The notes under the pieces: generated by a model
What the model was told of the DNA's origin: nothing
The model's database searches: none
What the model saw: the letters and a program-made list of their open reading frames with translations, nothing else
Origin: Sulfurovum sp.
Lineage (GTDB): Bacteria > Campylobacterota > Campylobacteria > Campylobacterales > Sulfurovaceae
Direction of reading: 5' to 3'
Assembly (NCBI GenBank): GCA_027049035.1
Contig: JALTVI010000107.1
Span: 144,889-208,888, forward strand
Length of the DNA: 64,000 nt
Translations under genes and position numbers: made by a program
Shown here: positions 1 to 10,400 of the stretch, piece after piece
Position numbering within the stretch: position 1 is the first letter of the stretch
Layout: the number at the start of each line of letters is the position of its first letter

Positions 1-407
1 AAATGAAAATACTTGTTTGCAGCATGTACCCTGAAGACCCTTATGCGATAGAGTGTATCCATGAAGGGGCATCCGGATATTTACATAAAACGAATGTTTT
101 GCACTCATTTCAAGATGCAATTTCTACCATTATGCGGGGTGAAATATATATAAACCCCCAATATGTACAGTGTCTGGATTACGGTACTGCAATAGAGAAG
201 AAAGAAATTGCCTCTCTCAATTCATTGTCAAAAAGAGAATTTGAAATATGCCACTATATTGTTTCCGGACTGAGTTTCAAAGAGATTGCAGAGAAACTGG
301 ATATTTCTCCAAAAACAGTGTCGGCACATCATGCACATATACTTGATAAGCTTTCTCTTTCCAATACTTCCCAACTGATACACTTCGTCCTTCAACAAAA
401 AAACTAA
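1..407 (+). CDS. LuxR/NarL-family response regulator, 5' end outside window
   Basis: Two-component response regulator that would bind DNA. The gene runs in from before base 1. The first visible residues match the end of a receiver domain: SMYPEDPY, then GASGYLHKT with the conserved Lys. A LuxR-type helix-turn-helix follows at about residues 70-130 of the visible part (LSKREFEICHYIVSGLSFKEIAEKLDISPKTVSAH). The phospho-acceptor Asp lies outside the window. It sits 98 bp before a receiver-only protein and the phosphorelay genes, so it is a plausible output of that system (inference). The internal ATG at base 3 is not a credible start because it falls inside the receiver fold. Confidence 0.9.
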   Translation, partial: MKILVCSMYPEDPYAIECIHEGASGYLHKTNVLHSFQDAISTIMRGEIYINPQYVQCLDYGTAIEKKEIASLNSLSKREFEICHYIVSGLSFKEIAEKLDISPKTVSAHHAHILDKLSLSNTSQLIHFVLQQKN

Positions 408-505
408 ATTTTCCTCATTCTATTTTATTAAAGTCAGAAAAGTCCTATAGTTTTTGGATGATGATTGTTTTATCATATGAAACAACAGAAATTGGGAGGT
501 TGCAT

Positions 506-883
506 ATGTCCAAAAGAGTATTGATTGTAGATGACTTTAAATATAACCTGGAATTCGAAGAAAAAGTAATAGGGCTTCTGGTTAAAGAGTACAACATTTC
601 CATTGAAGTGGAAAGTGCGATGAATGTAGCGGAAGCAAGGAAGAAAATTGAAGAAAATCCGCCCTATGATATTGTCATTGTCGATATCAATCTGCCTGAC
701 GGCACCGGGGTGGATATTGCCAAAGAGGCAAATGAAAAAAGTGAACATACAAAGATAGCCGCATTGACGCTCTATCCTGATGAATATGAACAGGCTTCGG
801 ATCTTTTCGATCTTTTGCTTCGAAAACCGATTATGCCTACAACCTATAAACAGAAGTTTGAAAAACTGTTAGACATCGCCTGA
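506..883 (+). CDS. Single-domain response regulator (receiver only)
   Basis: A 125-residue CheY-like receiver without an output domain. The acidic pocket VDD is at residues 8-10, the phospho-acceptor is Asp60 in VIVDINLPDG, and the conserved Lys lies in LLRKPI near residue 109. I chose ATG 506 because GGGAGG lies a few bases upstream; an ATG 48 bp earlier in the same frame has no such site. With the HPt gene at 3858 and the kinase at 2009 it makes a complete relay set, and it could act as phosphate shuttle or sink. No partner can be proved from sequence. Confidence 0.9.
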   Translation: MSKRVLIVDDFKYNLEFEEKVIGLLVKEYNISIEVESAMNVAEARKKIEENPPYDIVIVDINLPDGTGVDIAKEANEKSEHTKIAALTLYPDEYEQASDLFDLLLRKPIMPTTYKQKFEKLLDIA

Positions 884-911
884 TGTATATTTCTGTTCAG
901 GTAGGTCAATA

Positions 912-2012
912 ATGCATTACAAAACGGTTTCAGATAATAATTTTAAACATATTGGTTTTGCTCCCACAATAATCATCGCATTTTACAGGGGCAGCCAAAA
1001 GAGAGCTTTTTTGAATGAATACGAACAGCTTCATGCCTGTTACCCTGATGCAGAGATCATTGGATGCAGCAGCAGTGTGAACATCGCTGATGAAATCCCT
1101 TATGTTGAAACAACAGAACAGTTTCCTGTCGTCTATTTTTGCTGTGACATGAAAAGAGATGCATTTGTGGTACATCTGTCTTCGGAAGAAGAGAATATTG
1201 AAGAAAAACAGCCATATGACCAGGTGATACTGTTAAGCAGTTTTGCTTCCCCGGCTCTTGAAGCACATCTTTCAGACTTTTCCAGATCAGAAAAGATCAC
1301 AAAAGTCTATGGTGCTGTGGCAGGAGTGGAACTGTGCAGTAACGAACATCCGTCTGTTTTTTATAATGGAAATTTTTATGAAAGGCATATCCTTTCATGG
1401 TGTATTGACAGTGAACAGTACGTACTTGAAGGGATGAGTATGCACCTGTTCCGTCCGGCAGGTATTCCGCTTGAAATTACAAAAGCAGAGCATAAGACAT
1501 TGTATGAGATCAACAGTTTACCTGCACTCGATGTGATAGAGGAGATTACAGGCAAAATAGATGAAAGGCTTGTGGGAAGATTCGGTTATCCCCTTTTCCT
1601 CCAAAAAAGTGCAGATATGGAGTGGTCGAATGCACCGTTGGCATCCATTGTTTCGGTGAATAGGGAACAGGGAAGTATCCAGTTGTATCGGGATATTCAT
1701 CCTAAAGAGTACGTCAAGGTCGGTATTATGCTGAGCAGACAGGATCAGCTAAGACGGCTTGGAAGGCTTTATGACATTGCTCCAAAGAAGAGTGCTGCAC
1801 TGATGTTCCACTGTATCGGTATTGCCGAAAATCTTAAAATGATGGAATATCTGTATTTGGAAGAGATCAAACAGCATATCGATGTCTCTTTTGCCGGATT
1901 TCATTCATTTGGTGAGATCGGCTCTCCGGCTTCACGAAAACCGGCTGACGATATTTTACTGCACAATCAGACCATTACTGTTGCATTGATTGCAAAAAAG
2001 GATAAGGGATGA
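912..2012 (+). CDS. FIST-domain sensor protein
   Basis: A 366-residue soluble protein with FIST N and FIST C regions. The N part carries ACYPDAEIIGCSSS near residue 50. The C part carries the family signature FAGFHSFGEIG near residue 330. FIST domains are predicted small-ligand (possibly amino acid) sensors, commonly encoded beside histidine kinases and c-di-GMP enzymes. No signal peptide or membrane segment is seen, so it is cytoplasmic. Its stop overlaps the start of the next gene, a hybrid kinase, by 4 bp (ATGA), which suggests coupled translation and that it feeds its signal to that kinase (inference). Confidence 0.85.
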   Translation: MHYKTVSDNNFKHIGFAPTIIIAFYRGSQKRAFLNEYEQLHACYPDAEIIGCSSSVNIADEIPYVETTEQFPVVYFCCDMKRDAFVVHLSSEEENIEEKQPYDQVILLSSFASPALEAHLSDFSRSEKITKVYGAVAGVELCSNEHPSVFYNGNFYERHILSWCIDSEQYVLEGMSMHLFRPAGIPLEITKAEHKTLYEINSLPALDVIEEITGKIDERLVGRFGYPLFLQKSADMEWSNAPLASIVSVNREQGSIQLYRDIHPKEYVKVGIMLSRQDQLRRLGRLYDIAPKKSAALMFHCIGIAENLKMMEYLYLEEIKQHIDVSFAGFHSFGEIGSPASRKPADDILLHNQTITVALIAKKDKG

Positions 2013-3874
2013 AGTTAAGTACCGAGCAAGAGCAGTTTTTCATAGAAAGGATTAAAAAGGAGTTTGGCCGACCTGAAGAGGAAGCCGCTGCAACCGTAGA
2101 AAGTTTGCAAAAAATGCTTTATGAAGGGGATATGCAAATTGTTTACTATCTTCAGTATCGTGTTTTTAAAGAAAATGATCCGGCCTATACACAAAAATTA
2201 TTGAACTTCCTTTTTGAAGGATATACTTATTTGTATGACCAGACGGACAATCAAGAAGAAAAAGAGAAACTTGGTGTCGGGATACAGCAATTGTTCTATT
2301 TCCTTTTTATTGAACGCTGTGGCTACGCCAAGGAGATGGAAGAACAGTCTCTGGTATCGCAGCATATTTTGAAAAGTGTCAGTGACCGTCTTAATAGTGT
2401 TTTGAAGACACAGGAGAGTATGATCGCAAATCTTTCGCATGAAATGCGTACATCCCTCAATACCATTCATGGCTATTTGAGTATTATTGATGAAAGTAAA
2501 GTACTGAGGGGTGAACAGAAGTTTCAGCTTAAAAAAGCGATACATGGAGCGGTCAGTCTCCAGTCCCTGGTAAAAGACATTTTAAATATTACCAAGATCA
2601 ACAGTGGTCAACTGGAGATACAGAAATCCTTTTTCGACATGGAAGAGATGCTGCTGCAGTGCATTGACCATCTTTCCATTGAGATTAAAAACAGACAGAG
2701 AATTACATTTGAGTACGAGAGTATGTTCGCACCGTTTCTGGTTTACGGTGATCAGATGCATATGATGGAGATCATTATCAATTTTTTGACCAATGCCTTC
2801 AAATATACAGAAGAAGGTTTTGTCAGGCTTAAAATGACATACAAAAAAGAAACAAAGGGTATAAGAGCTGTTTTCAGTGTATCGGACAGCGGTGTCGGTA
2901 TGACCCCTGATCAGGTACAGGATGTGTTTAACCCCTATAGCCGATACCAGAAGAAAAAACAGGGCTTGGGACTGGGTATGCACATTACCAAGCAGCTTTC
3001 AGACCGGCTTGGCGGCCAGCTTGAAGTAGAGAGCGAACCGGGTGCAGGAACAACTTTTTCATTTTCTTATCTGTTTGAAAAAACCCAGGAACATCAACCG
3101 GGTGTCCAAGGAAAGAAAATTTACTTCTACATTGAAAAAAGTATGCAGGAACGTACATATGTAAAAGAGAAGATACATTTTCTAAAACAGCATGGTGCTA
3201 CGGTAAAAACGTTCAAAAGTGAAAATTCACTGATCAACTTTCTTTTGAATGCGCACAAAAATATACCCGATATTCTTTCCGTGCTGTCAGAACCGCAAAA
3301 CTATACAAAAATAGATGCCCTTATCTATTATCTGCGAAGCGGGAAGCGCTTTGAAAAAACAATATTTATTGCGGAAAATATGCGTCAACATCTTTCTTTA
3401 AAGTATTTCGATGACCTTTATGAATATTGTGCACCGGTAAAAATTTATGAAAAGCTTTTGAAAAAAGAGACTGCCAATAAAAAGACAAGTGGTGTAGGAC
3501 TCTCTGTCCTTGTGGTGGATGATACAGAGACAAATCTCGATATTTTCAGGCTTTTTATCGGCAAAGATTACCCCAATGCCAAAGTAGATCTTGCCGGAGG
3601 GGGCTATGAGGGGGTGGGGATGTGTAAGGTCAAACAGTATGATGTTATTTTCCTCGATCTTAAAATGCCGGGGATGAATGGATTTGAAGTGATGCGGAAG
3701 CTTAAAGAGCTCAATATGACGCTGCCTCCCATCTATGCGTTTACCGCAGATGTCTATAAATCGACATATGACAAAATATTTGAATACGGCTTTGAGGGGA
3801 TATTGGAAAAACCTCTTCAGCCAGAACACCTCAATGAAATTTTACAAAGGATTACCAATGCAGAAACTGCTTAA
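2009..3874 (+). CDS. Soluble hybrid histidine kinase with C-terminal receiver
   Basis: A 621-residue kinase. An unassigned helical N part (1-125) is followed by HisKA with His144 in SHEMRT, then HATPase_c with N box NFLTNAFKYT, and G boxes SDSGVGM and GLGLGM. A receiver-like stretch without its Asp spans about 365-480, and a true receiver spans about 495-615 (VVDD, acceptor Asp550 in FLDLKMPG, Lys in EKPLQP). There is no membrane segment, so the signal must come from a partner, most simply the overlapping FIST protein. It overlaps the HPt gene by 17 bp. FIST to kinase to HPt to regulator is inferred from order and overlaps. Confidence 0.93.
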   Translation: MKLSTEQEQFFIERIKKEFGRPEEEAAATVESLQKMLYEGDMQIVYYLQYRVFKENDPAYTQKLLNFLFEGYTYLYDQTDNQEEKEKLGVGIQQLFYFLFIERCGYAKEMEEQSLVSQHILKSVSDRLNSVLKTQESMIANLSHEMRTSLNTIHGYLSIIDESKVLRGEQKFQLKKAIHGAVSLQSLVKDILNITKINSGQLEIQKSFFDMEEMLLQCIDHLSIEIKNRQRITFEYESMFAPFLVYGDQMHMMEIIINFLTNAFKYTEEGFVRLKMTYKKETKGIRAVFSVSDSGVGMTPDQVQDVFNPYSRYQKKKQGLGLGMHITKQLSDRLGGQLEVESEPGAGTTFSFSYLFEKTQEHQPGVQGKKIYFYIEKSMQERTYVKEKIHFLKQHGATVKTFKSENSLINFLLNAHKNIPDILSVLSEPQNYTKIDALIYYLRSGKRFEKTIFIAENMRQHLSLKYFDDLYEYCAPVKIYEKLLKKETANKKTSGVGLSVLVVDDTETNLDIFRLFIGKDYPNAKVDLAGGGYEGVGMCKVKQYDVIFLDLKMPGMNGFEVMRKLKELNMTLPPIYAFTADVYKSTYDKIFEYGFEGILEKPLQPEHLNEILQRITNAETA

Positions 3875-4160
3875 CGAAACGAAAGAGAAAGCGTATCTTT
3901 TTTTACGTGAGTTTGGTTTTGAAGAAGATGAACTCGAACCGGTCATTACGAAAGGGCTACTCGATCTTGAGAGTGCGATCAATCACCTTTCAGAAGTGTT
4001 GGAGAAAGAAAAACCGGACAACGAAGAGCTGGATGGGGTTTTGCATGGTCTCAAAGGCTTGCTGTTCCAACTTGGCAATCATGATGCCGCCAACAGGGCA
4101 GAGAGGTTGAGATATACGGATAATTTGGATGAAATACGGATGTGGCTTGCCTCTTTTTAG
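3858..4160 (+). CDS. HPt phosphotransfer protein
   Basis: A 100-residue, all-helical stand-alone Hpt domain. The phospho-accepting His63 lies in the signature HGLKGLLFQLG. The chosen ATG overlaps the end of the kinase by 17 bp; a longer in-frame reading would start deep inside the kinase gene. HPt proteins carry phosphate from the receiver of a hybrid kinase to a final regulator. Candidates here are the receiver-only protein at 506 and the LuxR-type regulator at base 1, while both hybrid kinases (2009 and 7487) could be donors. The role is secure; the partners are inference. Confidence 0.9.
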   Translation: MQKLLNETKEKAYLFLREFGFEEDELEPVITKGLLDLESAINHLSEVLEKEKPDNEELDGVLHGLKGLLFQLGNHDAANRAERLRYTDNLDEIRMWLASF

Positions 4161-4244
4161 ATAAAAATATGCCAATTGAGAAAAGTCTTATTGTTTGTAG
4201 TGTGAAGTAAATGTAAACTAACCTATATACAAAAGGGAGATGCG

Positions 4245-5027
4245 ATGAAACAAAACAGTTTTAAATGGTTTGCTGGAATCTGGATTGTGCTCATAGGGTG
4301 TATTCAGTTTGCATACGCACTGGAAATAGCCAACCTGTCACAGGCAGTGGATGTGGCAGGGAAACAACGGATGTACACACAGCGGATGCTCAAAGACTAT
4401 GCGATGATCGGACTTCAGAACCGGTTTGGAGATCCGCAAAAAGATCTCGATACAACCATGCATAACTTTGAAGACCATCTCGATGCGCTGATTGCCTTCA
4501 ACAAAGACCCCCAAACAGCTAAAAGCCTGCAAAAAGTAAAACAGATGTGGGAACCGATCAAAAAAGCACTTAAAGCACCGCCGAGCAAAACCAAAGCAGG
4601 CAAAATGCAAGAAGACCTCGAAGCACTGCTCAAACAGGCCAACGAAGCGGTAGGGCTGTTTGCCAAACAGACAGGAAAAGAGTCCGGAGAGATCATCAAT
4701 ATATCCGGACGCCAGCGTATGCTCTCACAAAGAATGGCAAGTTTGTATATGCTGAAAGTATGGGGCGTGAATGATCCAAAGTTCCAGGAGAAAATGGCTA
4801 AAACGATGGATCTGTTCAAAACATCTTTGGAGCGATTGAAACATTCCAAGATGAATACCCCCAAGATCAACACACTGCTTCAGCGCGCGGAACGCTCTTT
4901 CAAATTCTTTGAAATTATGAACCGGTCCAAATCAAAGTTCATTCCGGCACTGATCTATAAAAAATCGAATGATATCCTCAAAGATATGAATACAGTTACC
5001 GGACTGTATGCGGCACAGGAGAAATAA
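4245..5027 (+). CDS. Secreted PilJ/NarX-like sensory-domain protein, copy 1
   Basis: A 260-residue protein with a signal peptide (cleavage expected near AYA, residue 25) and no further membrane segment, so it is probably periplasmic. It holds two copies of the PilJ/NarX N-terminal motif: AGKQRMYTQRMLKDYAM near residue 37 and SGRQRMLSQRMAS near 155. In NarX and PilJ this motif sits in the periplasmic part of a transmembrane receptor; here the domain stands alone. GGGAGATGCG precedes the ATG. Very similar to the next gene. Probably a binding protein that reports to a membrane kinase (inference). Confidence 0.85.
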   Translation: MKQNSFKWFAGIWIVLIGCIQFAYALEIANLSQAVDVAGKQRMYTQRMLKDYAMIGLQNRFGDPQKDLDTTMHNFEDHLDALIAFNKDPQTAKSLQKVKQMWEPIKKALKAPPSKTKAGKMQEDLEALLKQANEAVGLFAKQTGKESGEIINISGRQRMLSQRMASLYMLKVWGVNDPKFQEKMAKTMDLFKTSLERLKHSKMNTPKINTLLQRAERSFKFFEIMNRSKSKFIPALIYKKSNDILKDMNTVTGLYAAQEK

Positions 5028-5812
5028 TGATGCAAAAAAAGAGACATAAACTACTCAAAGGGATGGTGGTATCTTCCCTGTTTTTAGGCAGCCTTTGGGC
5101 CGTCGAAATCCCCAACGATGCAGCTGCGATCAATATTGCAGGCAAACAGCGGATGTACACGCAGCGTATCCTCAAAGATTATGCCATGGTGGGCATGGGC
5201 AATACCTTTGGTGATCCCAAAAAGGATCTGGCATCCACGGTAAGTGCATTTGATGATCATCTGAAATCACTACAGGCATATGCAAAAGACAGTGCGACCA
5301 AAGAGGCGCTTTCCGAAGTGGAAAAAGAGTGGAAGCCACTTAAAACGATGCTTCAGGAGACGCCCAGTGTGGAAGAAGCAGGTACACTGCAACAAAAACT
5401 TGAAGCACTGCTGAAAGCCTCTGACACAGCAACAAAGATGTTCGCAAAAGCATCAGGCAAATCCTCTGGCAAGCTTGTCAATATGGCAGGGCGGCAGCGT
5501 ATGCTCTCGCAGAGGATGGCAAGTCTGTATATGCTGAAAGTATGGGGTGTGAACGATCCGGAGTTTAAACAGAAACTGGATGATGCACTCACACTGTTCA
5601 AGCAGTCCCAGGAGACACTTGAAAAAGCGGATATCAACACCGATGAGACAAAGAAACTGTTGGCAAAAGTCAAACGTGCGTTCATGTTCTTTGAGATGAT
5701 GAACCGCTCCAAATCGAAGTTTGTGCCAAGCCTGATTTACAAAAAGTCTGATGACATACTCAAAAATATGAATCAGGTTACAGAACTGTATGTTGCAGAA
5801 GAATCAAAATAA
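5027..5812 (+). CDS. Secreted PilJ/NarX-like sensory-domain protein, copy 2
   Basis: A 261-residue close paralogue of copy 1 with the same layout: signal peptide ending near LWA, motif 1 AGKQRMYTQRILKDYAM near residue 38, motif 2 AGRQRMLSQRMAS near 156, and a shared MNRSKSKF segment near the C-terminus. It overlaps the stop of copy 1 (TAATG), so the two are co-translated. The second motif region is nearly identical between copies 1 and 2, which points to recent duplication. Either of two adjacent ATGs (5027 or 5030) could be the start; the predicted mature protein is the same. Confidence 0.85.
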   Translation: MMQKKRHKLLKGMVVSSLFLGSLWAVEIPNDAAAINIAGKQRMYTQRILKDYAMVGMGNTFGDPKKDLASTVSAFDDHLKSLQAYAKDSATKEALSEVEKEWKPLKTMLQETPSVEEAGTLQQKLEALLKASDTATKMFAKASGKSSGKLVNMAGRQRMLSQRMASLYMLKVWGVNDPEFKQKLDDALTLFKQSQETLEKADINTDETKKLLAKVKRAFMFFEMMNRSKSKFVPSLIYKKSDDILKNMNQVTELYVAEESK

Positions 5813-5824
5813 AGGAGAGAGAAG

Positions 5825-6652
5825 ATGAAAAATGTATGGATGAAAAATATGAGTTTGGCAGTTGCTGCGGCAGTGATGATGGGTGCGGGCAGTGTTGAAG
5901 TGTATGCAGCGCCGGCAGAGACTGGAACGGCAATGAGTAAAGCGGCTGTAGCCGATATGGTAGAACTGATCGATGTAGCCGGGAAACAGCGTATGCTCTC
6001 CCAGAGAATAGCCAAAGACTACCTCTATGCAGGAGAGAAAGTAGCCGTCTCCAAAGCGAAAAAGCAGATGAAAGCATCGATGGAAGAGATGGTGAAGATC
6101 CATAAACGTCTGGTAGATTCGATAAACGATCCGGAAATTCAGAACCTGCTGGCATTCGTACAGCTGAGTATAGAAGACTTCAAATCGACAGCAAATGAAC
6201 CCTACAGCCTGGACAATGCCCAGCTGATCATCGACTTGAGTGAATCGATGCTCGAAGGTAGCCAGTATGTGGTCAATTCACTGAAAGACAAAGTCAAAGT
6301 CAAAGAGTCGGCTATTGTCGGAAAAGCAGGGAAACAGCGTATGCTGGCACAGCGTATCGCCAAGTATTACATTGCCTACCAGGCAGGGATTAAAGACAAA
6401 AACACTGTTGATCAGATGAAAGCGGCAGTCAAAGCTTTCAGTGAGGCACACAAAGCATTGATGGCAAACCCAAAAAATACACCGGAGATCAACCGTAAAC
6501 TGCATGATATCGACAGATTGTGGAAGATCGTTTACAAGTTCTATCTCAATATCGAAAAGGGCGGACTGCCACTGATCGTATTTAACACGACCGATGATAT
6601 TACCAAGAAGATGAACCAGATCACGGCAATGTATGTTGATCTCTATAAATAA
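5825..6652 (+). CDS. Secreted PilJ/NarX-like sensory-domain protein, copy 3
   Basis: A 275-residue secreted protein with signal peptide (cleavage expected around VYA-AP) and two PilJ-type motifs: AGKQRMLSQRIAKDYLYAG near residue 53 and AGKQRMLAQRIAKYYIAYQAG near 167. It is clearly related to copies 1 and 2 but belongs to another subgroup that shares the segment LIIDLSESMLEGSQ with copy 4. AGGAGAGAAG lies before the ATG. It lies 12 bp after copy 2 in the same run of genes. Likely a periplasmic ligand-binding or signalling accessory; the ligand cannot be read from the sequence. Confidence 0.83.
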   Translation: MKNVWMKNMSLAVAAAVMMGAGSVEVYAAPAETGTAMSKAAVADMVELIDVAGKQRMLSQRIAKDYLYAGEKVAVSKAKKQMKASMEEMVKIHKRLVDSINDPEIQNLLAFVQLSIEDFKSTANEPYSLDNAQLIIDLSESMLEGSQYVVNSLKDKVKVKESAIVGKAGKQRMLAQRIAKYYIAYQAGIKDKNTVDQMKAAVKAFSEAHKALMANPKNTPEINRKLHDIDRLWKIVYKFYLNIEKGGLPLIVFNTTDDITKKMNQITAMYVDLYK

Positions 6653-6661
6653 CAAGGAGCC

Positions 6662-7471
6662 ATGATGAAAAAGGTTCTATATTTTGTGCTGTTGTTTTCT
6701 ATGGGGTGTGCCAGTGTTGCGCAGGCATCACCGGCACACAGTTCAAAAAAGAGCAGTATGGAAAGTACCAAAGTGACACGGGGAAATGTGCAAATTATTG
6801 AAGCGACAGAAAACATACGTTATCTCAGTCAAAAGCTTGGGAAAGAGTATCTTTTCTTTTTCCTGAACCCTGAAAATGAAAAAACGCATAAAGATCTTTA
6901 TGCATCATTGGACATGCTGGGAAAGAGTTTACGGGATATTTCCATGGTGACAAAAGATGAAGATACGCAGGATGTTTTGGAGTTTCTGGCTTACAGCAAA
7001 GAGGAAATATCGGCTTTTCTTAAGAAAAAACCGACGAGAGATACCGCTGCGTTGATGCTTGACTACAGCGAAACACTCCTTGAAGGGGCAGATTCTATAG
7101 GAAAAACCTACGCCTATGACTTTTCCAAAGAGGAGAAGATGCTGGTTGCATCCAAAAATATCAAATATCTGCTGGAGCGTATGGGAAAATATTATATGGC
7201 ATTGCAACTGGGATTAGATACGGAAAATAACAAAGCAAATATGAAACAGGCTGTCCAAGATCTTGGAGTAGAGTTTACACGTTTCAATGAGTATCCTTAT
7301 CCGGAAACATTGAAAAAGACAGAACTGTTACTTGCCAATATCCTTTCATCGGATATCCGGGTTGTTCAGGAGGAAAACAGATATTTTATTCCGTCTTTAT
7401 TGCTTGACTCTATCTCCTTTTTTGAAGAAAAGGCAGACGTTTTGGCACTGTACCATAGTAAAAACCTGTAG
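6662..7471 (+). CDS. Secreted PilJ-like protein, degenerate copy 4
   Basis: A 269-residue secreted protein (signal peptide, cleavage near AQA). It aligns with copy 3: ATENIRYLSQKLGKEYLF and ASKNIKYLLERMGKYYMALQLG sit where copy 3 has its two motifs, and DYSETLLEGADS matches SESMLEGSQ. The Gln-Arg-Met and Gln-Arg residues that define the family are lost in both halves, while fold-level features persist. It may therefore be a partner or antagonist that no longer binds the original ligand (inference). It ends 15 bp before the membrane kinase, so the two are probably in one operon. Confidence 0.75.
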   Translation: MMKKVLYFVLLFSMGCASVAQASPAHSSKKSSMESTKVTRGNVQIIEATENIRYLSQKLGKEYLFFFLNPENEKTHKDLYASLDMLGKSLRDISMVTKDEDTQDVLEFLAYSKEEISAFLKKKPTRDTAALMLDYSETLLEGADSIGKTYAYDFSKEEKMLVASKNIKYLLERMGKYYMALQLGLDTENNKANMKQAVQDLGVEFTRFNEYPYPETLKKTELLLANILSSDIRVVQEENRYFIPSLLLDSISFFEEKADVLALYHSKNL

Positions 7472-7486
7472 AAGGAGTACAGTATA

Positions 7487-10400
7487 ATGAAAAGAATTTT
7501 TAATAACAAAACAATTTTTTATATTCTGTTTTTGGTTGTATTTATCGGGTTGGCTGTCTCATCATGGTATGCGTACAGAGCATACCGTGAATACCGTGCA
7601 GCACAGGCAAAAGAGAAAGAAGTTGTTTTTGTCAGGAACATTGCCAATCTTGAAAGTGGGCTGATTGATGAAGTAGTTGCAAGTGTGCAGATGATGGGGA
7701 GCAAAAACAGAACGGAAGCGAAGGAAAAACGGAATGTTGTGCTGGGACAGATTTCTGATTTTAGATCCTGGATTGAAAAAAACCGGAAATTTGAAGAAAA
7801 AAGTATCTATTTGGCCGATATGCGTAAAAACCTTGGTTTCCTGCATAGTAAAATTGATACTGTTGCCAACAATTATGCCGATATATTTTTCAATGAATAT
7901 GGTGAAAATATTTTTGAACCGTTAACAGAGATGTATGAAAATGCAACCATACCGATGAAGATCTTTCCCACTTTCGTACGTCTGGAAAAGTTGAGATACC
8001 GTCTTGCATTGGAAGAGGCGTTCTTGGAAGCAACTGTCCAAGACAGAATGCCTATGACAGCCAAATCACTCACTGCCTGGGACAGAATACATACCAAAAA
8101 CGTATTTCCTTTGTATGATGAGAAGAGTATTACGCTGCCATTCTCGGTTGATGCCTTTGACCGGCTGGGTGTGGATGACACAGCGATGATACTGATGGGG
8201 GCAAAAAATGGAAAATATGCTGTTAGCAGCGAAAATGTACATCAGGTTTTTGAAAAAAAGCGTACATTGCTTGAAGGTGTTTTAACAAATATGCTTTCGA
8301 AAATGCAGCGACAGTTTGCAGCACAGACAGAAGTGCAGCGGCAGAAGATGGAACAGTATCTGTATGTATCTCTTTTCTTTGCTGCCATTGCACTGTTCCT
8401 GCTTTATCTTTTCCGGATTATGTATAAAGAGAAAAAGCTGCTTGAAAACACGCTTAAGAGCATCGAGATTGGGCTTACCCCTGAAAAGAGCAAGGAGCTT
8501 AAACAGATCATTGCTTCAAGGGATACAGGAAAAATCTATGCTTTCCTCGCGCAGACGATTAACGAAGCAAATGAAGCGAACAAAGAGACTTTTCTTGCCA
8601 ATATGTCCCATGAGATTAGAACACCGCTTAACGGTATCATCGGCTTTACCGATCTGCTCAAAGAGACACCGCTGAATGTAGAGCAGAAAGAGTTTGTCGA
8701 TATTATCCATACCAGTTCCAATCACCTTGTCGGGATCATCAATGATATTCTGGACTACTCTAAAATGGGGTCGGGCAAATTTGAGATCGAGTCGATTCCA
8801 TTCAATGCTTATGAAGTCTTTGAAGCAGCGGTAGAGTCCTACGCGGCAAAAGCCTTCTCCAAAGATATTGAGCTGGGTATCTACATTGACCCTACCATCC
8901 CGCAAACCCTGGTCGGTGACCCTACCAAAGTGTCACAGGTGATCATCAACCTGATCAGCAATGCGACGAAGTTTACTGAAGTGCATGGTGCGATCAATGT
9001 CATTATCAGTAACGTAGGAGAGACTGAAGATGAGATAAAACTGCACTTTTCTATTTCCGATACGGGTATCGGGATTTCAGAAGAACAGAAAGCGAAAATT
9101 TTTGAAGCTTTCTCTCAGGCGGACAGTTCTACCAGCCGTAAATACGGCGGTACAGGGCTTGGGCTCTCCATCTCAAGCAGGATCGTCTCTTACATGGGCG
9201 GAAAACTGGATGTCGACAGTACGCCGGGAGAGGGGTCAACTTTCTTCTTTGATATCAGCTTCAAGAAAGCGAAAGATGTTGAACAGATCAATTACGCACA
9301 TCGTTTTAAAGGCTTGAGTGTAGGATTGGTCTTGCCGTCAGAAGATATTTACAGACAGGTTGACATTAACCTGATCGCATATTTTGATTACCTTGGTGTG
9401 TCGTTAACGGTCTATTATGATACTGAGATCTTTGAGGCTGATGAAGTATCCCTGCCGGATGTGATCTTCTTCTTCCAGTCCTATACACGCCATAAAGGTG
9501 AACTTGAACGTTACTTTACCCTGGGAAGAAAACTGGTACTGGTGACCACGGGTGAACTCCAGAGAGATTTCAATGTGCCTTCGGACAAAGTGACAAAGAT
9601 CATTTACAAACCGGTTAATTTTACCAAACTGGTGACAGCCCTGGAAGTGTGTGAAAAAGATGAGGAGCCGACAGAAGCAGAGGCAGTTGAAAAAGACTAC
9701 TACAGGTTTGAAGGCATTCATGCACTGGTTGCTGAAGATAATGTGATCAACCAAAAACTCATTAGAAGGGTGCTTGAAGGATTTGGCTTGACAATCACCG
9801 TTGCCAATAACGGAGAAGAAGCATTCAATCTGCGAAAACAGAATGACTATGATCTGATCTTTATGGATATTCAAATGCCGGTGATGGGAGGGATTGAAGC
9901 GACAGCTGAGATTTTACGTTATGAGAAGTTGAACCGTTTGAAACATATTCCCATTATTGCTTTGACTGCCAATGCCCTGCAGGGAGACAAAGAGAAGTAT
10001 CTTGAAGCAGGGATGGACAACTATCTTTCCAAACCGATTGATCTTGACCGGCTCAATACAGTGCTGTATGAGTACTTCCCCGCAAAAGCCCTTAAGAAGA
10101 ACAAAGAAGAGAATGTTGCCGAAAATGGGTCACAAGAGAAACATGTAAATGACTTGAACGCATCAAAAAATGTCGAAAAAGAGGCTAAGACCCAGAATGA
10201 CAGGGAAGATGGAAATAGGCAAAATGCTGAAACCGTTACAGAGCATGAAGCTGAAGTGTCAGATACTTCGAACGAGGAGAATGTCGTAGATAGTAAGCAG
10301 CCTTTGGAACAGGCTGAAGCCGATATCCTGCTGTACCACTCCTTGGGTATGATTGGCAATCTGTATGAGAAGATGCTGAACAATCTTGGCTATACGGTAG

